Assembly (NCBI GenBank): GCA_016934395.1
Contig: JAFGSZ010000066.1
Span: 1-50,283 of the forward strand
DNA from: Bacteroidales bacterium
GTDB taxonomy: Bacteria > Bacteroidota > Bacteroidia > Bacteroidales > UBA10428
Direction: 5' to 3'
DNA length: 50,283 nucleotides
A program made the translations under genes and the position numbers. Shown here in pieces: positions 45,796 through 50,283 of this stretch. Within the stretch, counting starts at the first letter, position 1. Every line of letters starts with the position of its first letter. The notes under the pieces are model-generated. The model ran no database searches. It worked only from the letters and a program-made list of their open reading frames with translations, and was not told where the DNA came from.

Positions 45796-47484
45796 TTAAT
45801 TTACAAATTGCTGCGCGTAATATTTGGCGGTAAGCTTTTCACCGGTGGCTTTTTCTATCATATCGTTCCAGTAATATCGGGCGCCCGGCATAAATACATT
45901 ATCCTGCAAATATTTTCCCACTTCATAATGCCCTGTAAAACTTTGCTCGTAAGGCTTATCACTCGCCAGAATAGTTGTACCGATATTATGATAAAGCTGA
46001 GAAGCCAGCAATTCTCCAAGTAAATAATTATGATAATAACACGGATATAATGCGATATGAATTTTTGATGCCCAATCGGGATTGTCCCTGTTTTCAGGCC
46101 GTGTCAACAACTGGTATTTTTCCACCAGGTCCCACCAGAGTGCATTTAAATCCTGATCGGGATTTTCGTACATACTTTTTTCAAATCGGTACATCACCTG
46201 GCTCCAGCGTGAGAATACCAGCTGACCAAGTTTCAGGTTATTCTGAATATCGCCGGCAATTTTGTTTTTTTCCTCCTGGCTGATGCCCACGTTATCTACC
46301 AGCCATTGCGGATTGGAATAAAACCTGCCGAACATATTGGCAATAGCCTCGGTAGTAAAAATATGTGCCGCATCGCGCAAAAAGAACGGAAGATCCCGGT
46401 CGTTAAATTTGGAATACACTCCATGTCCCAGTTCATGGAGCATCGTATTCATCCAGTAACTGTCGTTGCGGATATTGGCCAGAATCCTTACATCCCCGTT
46501 CCGGTCAATATCGGTACAATAGGCATGCTGGTTTTTTCCTTCCTTTTCATACAAATCACTGCTTATTAGAATATCTTCCACAGGCATCCCTATGCCTTCG
46601 TAAAATTTACGGCTTATTTCAAGGATATCTTTATCCTTGTAGTATCCATCAAGATCAACTTCATAAATTTTCGGGGCTTCCTGGAAAAACCGGTCCTGAT
46701 AGTGCCAGGGTTTTAATTCCGATTTATTAATTCCATAACGTGCAGCCATAAAGTTGTCGATCTCTGATTTTAATTCAAAATAAGCAGGCCGCGTAAGGTC
46801 ATCCAGTTCATTAAACAATTTGAGAATATCTTCAGGATCCTGCTCATTAAGCTTAAGAGACATTTCGTGATAGTTTGAAAATCCAAGATCGTGTGCCAGG
46901 TTATTCCGCAATTTTACCAGTTGAACAACATCTTCAGCAACTACATTGCCAATGGTTTTACTTGCCAGCCAAGCTTCTTTAAGTTCATTGGAATTAACCG
47001 ATGTCTTGAGAATTTCTTCAAGCTTATTATCGGGTACCCTTTGTCCTCCAATCTCGGCCCGAAAACCAGTGAATGTTTGTTCCAGTTCAGATTCGGCACG
47101 AATTATTTCTTCAAGCTTTTTCTCATCTGCCTGGTTCCCCAGAAACTGGTAATATAATAAGTCCAGTTGCCTTTTGAGCAACTCGTCCTGAATTTTATCG
47201 TTTTCCTTAATTTCTTTAAGTTGATTAAACCGGTCTTTGTCGGCGAAAATTTTAGCATATTTCAACTGAAGGTCAGAAGCCTGTTTAAAAGCCTCCTCAT
47301 TGCCGGTGATATTGGCCTCATGCATAACTTTATTAAACTCAATGCTCAGCGGTATAACATCAGCCTGCAGGCTGTCAATAAATTGCGCCAGTTCCTTTAC
47401 CTGTTTTGCAGGAGTATTTGTACAGCTCATAAAAATGAATATTGTGAATACTATAAAAATTAATTTGACTGTTATGTGTTTCAT
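45796..47484 (-). CDS. lipoprotein metallopeptidase, M2/M3-like (peptidyl-dipeptidase type)
   Basis: A 562-residue lipoprotein (MSC, Cys21) for peptide breakdown in the periplasm or on the surface. The body is mostly helical with the zinc site HELGH (350-354) and the third ligand Glu379 in IFTTEAIANMFGRF. Sequence around the site, with a conserved FFLRDAAHIFTTEA, matches the helical gluzincins of families M2 (ACE) and M3 (thimet). The 25-residue spacing from the second His to the Glu fits M3; the overall sequence feels nearer M2, so I leave the family open. It heads an operon with a ROK-family gene. Confidence 0.85.
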   Translation of the reverse strand: MKHITVKLIFIVFTIFIFMSCTNTPAKQVKELAQFIDSLQADVIPLSIEFNKVMHEANITGNEEAFKQASDLQLKYAKIFADKDRFNQLKEIKENDKIQDELLKRQLDLLYYQFLGNQADEKKLEEIIRAESELEQTFTGFRAEIGGQRVPDNKLEEILKTSVNSNELKEAWLASKTIGNVVAEDVVQLVKLRNNLAHDLGFSNYHEMSLKLNEQDPEDILKLFNELDDLTRPAYFELKSEIDNFMAARYGINKSELKPWHYQDRFFQEAPKIYEVDLDGYYKDKDILEISRKFYEGIGMPVEDILISSDLYEKEGKNQHAYCTDIDRNGDVRILANIRNDSYWMNTMLHELGHGVYSKFNDRDLPFFLRDAAHIFTTEAIANMFGRFYSNPQWLVDNVGISQEEKNKIAGDIQNNLKLGQLVFSRWSQVMYRFEKSMYENPDQDLNALWWDLVEKYQLLTRPENRDNPDWASKIHIALYPCYYHNYLLGELLASQLYHNIGTTILASDKPYEQSFTGHYEVGKYLQDNVFMPGARYYWNDMIEKATGEKLTAKYYAQQFVN

Positions 47485-47628
47485 GTTTGTGGAGTTTTAT
47501 GGATGTTCAAATGTATTGAATATTACCATATGCTGCAAAAATTGAAATCCTTAATTTTTTTATATGTTAATAATCCTTAAAAAATACTGTCAAAGTGTCA
47601 AATTCAGAAATTATTTTCAAATTGGTTA

Positions 47629-47636
47629 TAAATTTG
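47629..47636 (+). promoter_or_regulatory. possible -7 element of the membrane Zn-peptidase gene
   Basis: TAAATTTG fits TAnnTTTG and lies 36 bases before the ATG at 47673. I see no TTG at proper -33 spacing. Confidence 0.25.
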
Positions 47637-47672
47637 TAATTGAAAATTTAAAATTTTTAAAATAAAAAGAAG

Positions 47673-48377
47673 ATGATTGGATATGGTCAATTATTAATAT
47701 TCGGGGTATTTATCATATTAAGTATGATTATCGGAAACGTGTTAAAATCAAAGTTTAAAAAATATTCGAAAATACCCATCAATTACGGCATGACCGGTAG
47801 AGAAGTCGCTGAAAAAATGCTACAGGAAAATGGTATAAGTAATGTTCAGGTTAAAGCTGTAAAAGGCGAACTTACCGATCATTATAATCCGGCAAATAAA
47901 ACCGTAAACCTGAGCCCTGAAGTGTATCATGGCAACAGCGTTGCTTCAGCGGCTATTGCAGCTCACGAATGCGGACATGCTGTTCAGCATGCACATGCCT
48001 ATGCTCCATTACAGCTCAGGTCTGCTTTGGTGCCTATACAAAATGTCAGTGCCAAGGTGATGAATTTTATTTTTATGGCTATGTTTCTGGGAGCCTTCCT
48101 CCTTCCGGGAATTGTGAGTTTTAATTCGGCAATTGTAATTATTGCAGCATGCTACGGTGTATTTACACTTTTTGCTTTTATTACCCTGCCGGTTGAAATT
48201 AATGCCAGTCAGCGTGCCCTGGTATGGCTAAACGGAAGTGGTGTTACAGACAGGTCAACACACGAACAGGCAAAAGATGCTTTAAAATGGGCTGCTTATA
48301 CCTATGTTGTTGCCGCTCTTTCGTCGCTTGCTATGCTTATTTATTATTTGTCGCTGATTTCAGGCAGAAGGAATTAA
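47673..48377 (+). CDS. membrane-anchored zinc peptidase, YugP family (PF04298)
   Basis: A 234-residue membrane protein with a helix at 3-22, a cytosolic or external domain holding HECGH at 98-102 (AHECGHAVQHAHAYAPL), and hydrophobic helices near 125-145, 150-175 and 205-228. The NPANKTVNLSPEVYHGNSVASAAIAAHE segment is the family's hallmark. Function unknown, probably membrane protein quality control. The last codons and 3' flank of this gene are repeated 1.6 kb downstream (50013-50126), a sign of a local duplication. Confidence 0.88.
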   Translation: MIGYGQLLIFGVFIILSMIIGNVLKSKFKKYSKIPINYGMTGREVAEKMLQENGISNVQVKAVKGELTDHYNPANKTVNLSPEVYHGNSVASAAIAAHECGHAVQHAHAYAPLQLRSALVPIQNVSAKVMNFIFMAMFLGAFLLPGIVSFNSAIVIIAACYGVFTLFAFITLPVEINASQRALVWLNGSGVTDRSTHEQAKDALKWAAYTYVVAALSSLAMLIYYLSLISGRRN

Positions 48378-48471
48378 AGCACTTGTAATAAGATTTCAGG
48401 AATCCTGTTGTATTTATGATTTTTTTATCATGTCTGCAGGATTTTTTATTTATCCGACTTCTCCGAAGTCG
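48358..48471. repeat. duplicated segment R1, copy a
   Basis: Highly similar to 50013-50126 (R1 copy b), beginning inside the last codons of the Zn-peptidase gene, through the terminator, and ending with a REP palindrome. A few substitutions separate them. Confidence 0.8.
48401..48445 (+). terminator. terminator after the Zn-peptidase
   Basis: AATCCTG (48401-48407) pairs with CAGGATT (48437-48443), with the inner TGAT/ATCA arms around a poly-T loop, followed by T. A near-identical structure recurs at 50060-50100. Confidence 0.6.
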
Positions 48472-48522
48472 TCTTTTTAGTTACTTCTGTCAAATACAAA
48501 TCTCTGACTACTCTGAAGTCAG
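48448..48522. repeat. duplicated segment R3, copy a (two REP palindromes)
   Basis: Similar to 49862-49936: two palindromes (48455-48471 and 48504-48522) separated by about 32 bases with conserved text between them. Confidence 0.8.
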
Positions 48523-48785
48523 AACTATTAAAAATAAAAAATGAAAAGTTGAAAAAGTCTGGCAGAAAACCTATACCACTAAATCCCACAGAGATTGCAT
48601 ATTGATTATAACTCAAACTCAATAATCTATCCGGCGTCTCCAAAGTCGGATAGTTTAAAATACGATTTCTTTCCGGCTTCTCTGGTGTTGTCATCACATA
48701 TTTTTCTCAATAATTAAAAACATAAAGATTATGTCAATCCCTTAGGGATTATATAATGGTTATTACCTGCATCGAATAAATGATA

Positions 48786-48802
48786 CGACCTCAGAGAAGT
48801 CG
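48786..48802. repeat. REP-like palindrome
   Basis: CGACCTCAGAGAAGTCG, an imperfect copy of the CGACTTC-GAAGTCG palindrome found around the RAYT gene. Confidence 0.6.
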
Positions 48803-48892
48803 CTTTATTAAAAACAAAACACTCTTTCACGGATAATATTCCATTTTCAGAGGGATTGTATAATGGTATCTGCCTGTATCCAATACACCTTT

Positions 48893-48909
48893 CGACTTCG
48901 GAGAAGTCG
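48893..48909. repeat. REP palindrome at the 3' flank of the decayed transposase
   Basis: CGACTTCGGAGAAGTCG followed by CATAATAAACAAACAT, the same tail that follows the palindrome next to the intact transposase (49244-49260). Confidence 0.75.
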
Positions 48910-48921
48910 CATAATAAACAA

Positions 48922-49053
48922 ACATTAATCAAAAAATCAAAAAGATAATCCAACTTATAAGTGAGATCATAACTCTTCGGTAATGTGTTATATACTCATT
49001 AAAGCTATGCCTTTCATAATGCTCATTCCATGTGAATACATAATTGTAAATAT
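48922..49053 (-). pseudogene. decayed RAYT transposase, C-terminal remnant
   Basis: On the minus strand 49053-48922 reads DIYNYVFTWNEHYERHSFNEY, then a frameshift, then YDLTYKLDYLFDFLIN. This aligns with YNYILTQKEHHKKQKFKEEY and YDITYKEEYLFDFFD at the end of the intact transposase at 49276. The HUH and middle parts are gone, so only about 45 codons remain. DNA on both sides after the remnant (CATAATAAACAAACAT plus REP palindrome) also matches. Confidence 0.8.
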
Positions 49054-49066
49054 CCATTGCCAATCA

Positions 49067-49205
49067 TATAACTATTTGACTTCTTTTGAATTAAAAGTCA
49101 AATAATTATTACCACATTGATCGTACTATAAAATATCAGTTCCGGGGAGATTAATAATTGTAAACACTTTTATTTATTTATTTAAACTTTAAGGCAAATC
49201 CCGGA
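49067..49205. repeat. duplicated segment R2, copy a
   Basis: Matches 50149-50283 over almost its whole length. It starts with a TTTGAC/GTCAAA palindrome and ends with AAATCCCGGA. Confidence 0.8.
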
Positions 49206-49243
49206 AGGATTAAACAATTGTAACTTCCTGTAAAATAGAATGC

Positions 49244-49260
49244 CGACTTCGGAGAAGTCG
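49244..49260. repeat. REP palindrome at the 3' flank of the RAYT gene
   Basis: CGACTTCGGAGAAGTCG, 15 bases beyond the transposase stop. With the opposite-flank palindrome at 49869-49885 it brackets the gene, the usual layout of REP-associated transposases. Confidence 0.75.
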
Positions 49261-49275
49261 CATAATAAACAAACA

Positions 49276-49737
49276 TCAATCAAAAAAATCAAATAGATAT
49301 TCCTCTTTATAGGTAATATCATACCTCTTCAGCATTGACAAATATTCCTCCTTAAATTTCTGCTTTTTATGATGCTCTTTCTGTGTAAGTATATAATTAT
49401 ATACTTTGTCCAGATGAGATCGACTATATGAAAACGCACCATATCCGTTTTGCCAATTGAATTTTCCTTTAAGAAATCCCCTTTCATTTATAAATGCTGT
49501 AGTGCTTTTTTTAAACTCTCTAATAAAATCTGATAAAGCCATAGCAGGATTCCATCCAATAAGAATATGCAAATGATCTGGCATGCCGTTTATTATTATT
49601 GGTTTATGCCCCATATTTTTAATCGCACCTCCCATATACGCAAATATTTCATTCTGGTATTTTTCTTGAATCAGACATTCTCTTTTTTTAACCACTATTA
49701 TGATATGAATATAAAGTTGTGTATATGCATCAGCCAT
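49276..49737 (-). CDS. REP-associated tyrosine transposase (RAYT, IS200-like Y1 family)
   Basis: A 153-residue transposase of the Y1-HUH type. YTQLYIHIIIVVKKRE opens the fold; MPDHLHILIG gives the two histidines (55, 57); YNYILTQKEHHKK holds the catalytic Tyr (probably Tyr115). Short length and the flanking palindromes make this a RAYT rather than an IS200 tnpA. I chose the ATG at 49737; the longer reading begins at GTG 49767 and its extra ten residues do not fit the family start (MANTYTQLY-like). It likely binds and cuts the CGACTTC palindromes around it. Confidence 0.9.
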   Translation of the reverse strand: MADAYTQLYIHIIIVVKKRECLIQEKYQNEIFAYMGGAIKNMGHKPIIINGMPDHLHILIGWNPAMALSDFIREFKKSTTAFINERGFLKGKFNWQNGYGAFSYSRSHLDKVYNYILTQKEHHKKQKFKEEYLSMLKRYDITYKEEYLFDFFD

Positions 49738-49861
49738 AATTCTATTTTTAATTGCTATAACTTTCACCTCTATTATTGAGGCATAAAATATTAACTTAAC
49801 TAAATTGTATATTACTATAAATGTAGAGATTATATACCTTTTTACAAAATATTGATGCTGA

Positions 49862-49936
49862 ATTTATCCGACTTCTCCGAAGTCGTCTTTCTTGTTACTT
49901 CTTTTCAATACAAATCTCTGACTTCTTTGAAGTCAG
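49862..49936. repeat. duplicated segment R3, copy b
   Basis: Copy of 48448-48522 with a few changes. Palindromes at 49869-49885 and 49918-49936. Confidence 0.8.
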
Positions 49937-50012
49937 TAGACATAAGTATTCTGTGAAACTATAGAATTTCCAGTCCCGGAGGAATTGTATAGTTGTAACT
50001 TCCTGTCATTAC

Positions 50013-50126
50013 TTTCAGGCAGAAGAAATTAAAGCATTTGTATTAAGGTATCAGAAATCCTGCTGTATTTATGATTTTTTTATCATGTCGGCAGGATTTT
50101 TTATTTATCCGACTTCGCTGAAGTCG
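50013..50126. repeat. duplicated segment R1, copy b
   Basis: Copy of 48358-48471. It starts with the gene's final codons (tttcaggcagaag) but without the rest of the gene, which shows direction: the peptidase 3' end was copied here, not the reverse. Confidence 0.8.
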
Positions 50127-50148
50127 CTCCTGGTTTTCTTGCCCTTCG

Positions 50149-50283
50149 TATAACTATTTGACTTCTCTGAAGTCAAAAGTCAAATAATTATTCCCAAATT
50201 GATTGTACTATAAAATATCAATCACGGTGAGATTATTAATTGTAAACGTTTTTGTTTATTTAAACTTTAAGGCAAATCCCGGA
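50149..50283. repeat. duplicated segment R2, copy b (cut by window end)
   Basis: Copy of 49067-49205; its last bases AAATCCCGGA stop at the window edge, so the repeat probably continues outside. Confidence 0.8.

Larger units (their letters stand above)
48378..49275. other. repeat-filled intergenic region, left of RAYT
   Basis: No intact gene. Contents are the terminator, REP palindromes, R1, R2, R3 copies, second-family repeats and the transposase remnant, listed separately. Confidence 0.7.
48578..50240. repeat. second repeat family, TCCC-GGGATT-TATAAT type
   Basis: Seven loose copies of a unit of about 35 bases, near 48578, 48736, 48848, 49136, 49197, 49968 and 50216, each reading roughly TCCC, a few bases, AGGATT or GAGATT, then TATAATNGTTA or TAATTGTAA. 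They alternate with the REP palindromes and lie outside the genes. The best are at 48736 (tcccttagggattatataat) and 49969 (tcccggaggaattgtatagt). Confidence 0.45.
49738..50283. other. repeat-filled intergenic region, right of RAYT
   Basis: No gene seen. It holds R3b, R1b and R2b and palindromes at 49869-49885, 49918-49936, 50110-50126 and 50157-50177. Confidence 0.7.

Noticed and set aside
48729-48953. 74-residue minus-strand frame MDYLFDFLIN
   Set aside because: It is the frameshifted end of the transposase remnant followed by reading through a REP palindrome and repeat DNA, not a gene.
49567-49779. 70-residue plus-strand frame over the RAYT gene
   Set aside because: Reverse-strand shadow of the HUH transposase.
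48378-50283. CRISPR array
   Set aside because: Repeats are palindromic and unevenly spaced, intergenic segments are themselves duplicated, and no cas gene is present. RAYT/REP explains the pattern.

Overview
The window looks like chromosomal DNA of an AT-rich Bacteroidota, probably a free-living Bacteroidales, Marinilabiliales or Cytophaga-type organism. The basis is a SusC/SusD pair, two secreted proteins with type IX secretion sorting domains and SprB-type repeats, a TPR-containing LytS-type kinase with a LytTR regulator, MacB/FtsX-like permeases of the Bacteroidota type, many lipoproteins, and one TTG-N21-TATATTTG promoter of the Bacteroidota form. I see no rRNA, tRNA, phage or CRISPR array. 

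Layout. (1) 1-13.9 kb: a lipoprotein, then a polysaccharide-utilisation-like stretch with SusC, SusD and a partner lipoprotein, followed by a kinase / 49-residue double-glycine-leader peptide / LytTR regulator operon, then a GH3 beta-glucosidase and a GH27 alpha-galactosidase on the other strand. The small peptide gene (9173-9322) gives the operon a peptide-sensor-regulator layout reminiscent of quorum-sensing systems. (2) 14-20.2 kb: glycerate kinase, a GH13_18 phosphorylase, a GT81-type glucosyl-3-phosphoglycerate synthase and a HAD hydrolase. I read these as a make-and-recycle locus for the compatible solute glucosylglycerate. A YfiR-like gene on the opposite strand interrupts it. (3) 20.3-24 kb: small membrane, STAS and SpoIIAA-like proteins, an epimerase, and intergenic DNA with a strong 15-bp stem-loop. 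(4) 24.0-32.9 kb: a 2630-residue single-chain iterative polyketide synthase with domains KS-AT-ACP-ACP-ACP-KR-DH-PPTase-hotdog-hotdog, followed by a cysteine-rich ferredoxin. Its KS and the rest of its domain order resemble enediyne-type polyene synthases, but no other enediyne warhead gene is present. (5) 33-41.6 kb: an FtsX/MacB-like permease and two large T9SS cargo proteins with nearly the same C-terminal third. (6) 42.4-48.4 kb: three metallopeptidases (M13, M2/M3-like, membrane Zn-peptidase) and a ROK-family protein. (7) 48.4-50.3 kb: a REP-associated tyrosine transposase (RAYT) with palindromic repeats, a decayed second transposase and several duplicated segments, one of which copies the 3' end of the neighbouring peptidase gene. 

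The two most interesting systems are the peptide/kinase/regulator operon and the enediyne-like megasynthase. The glucosylglycerate locus is the best-supported pathway hypothesis. All assignments come from reading motifs and gene order; no database search was run.
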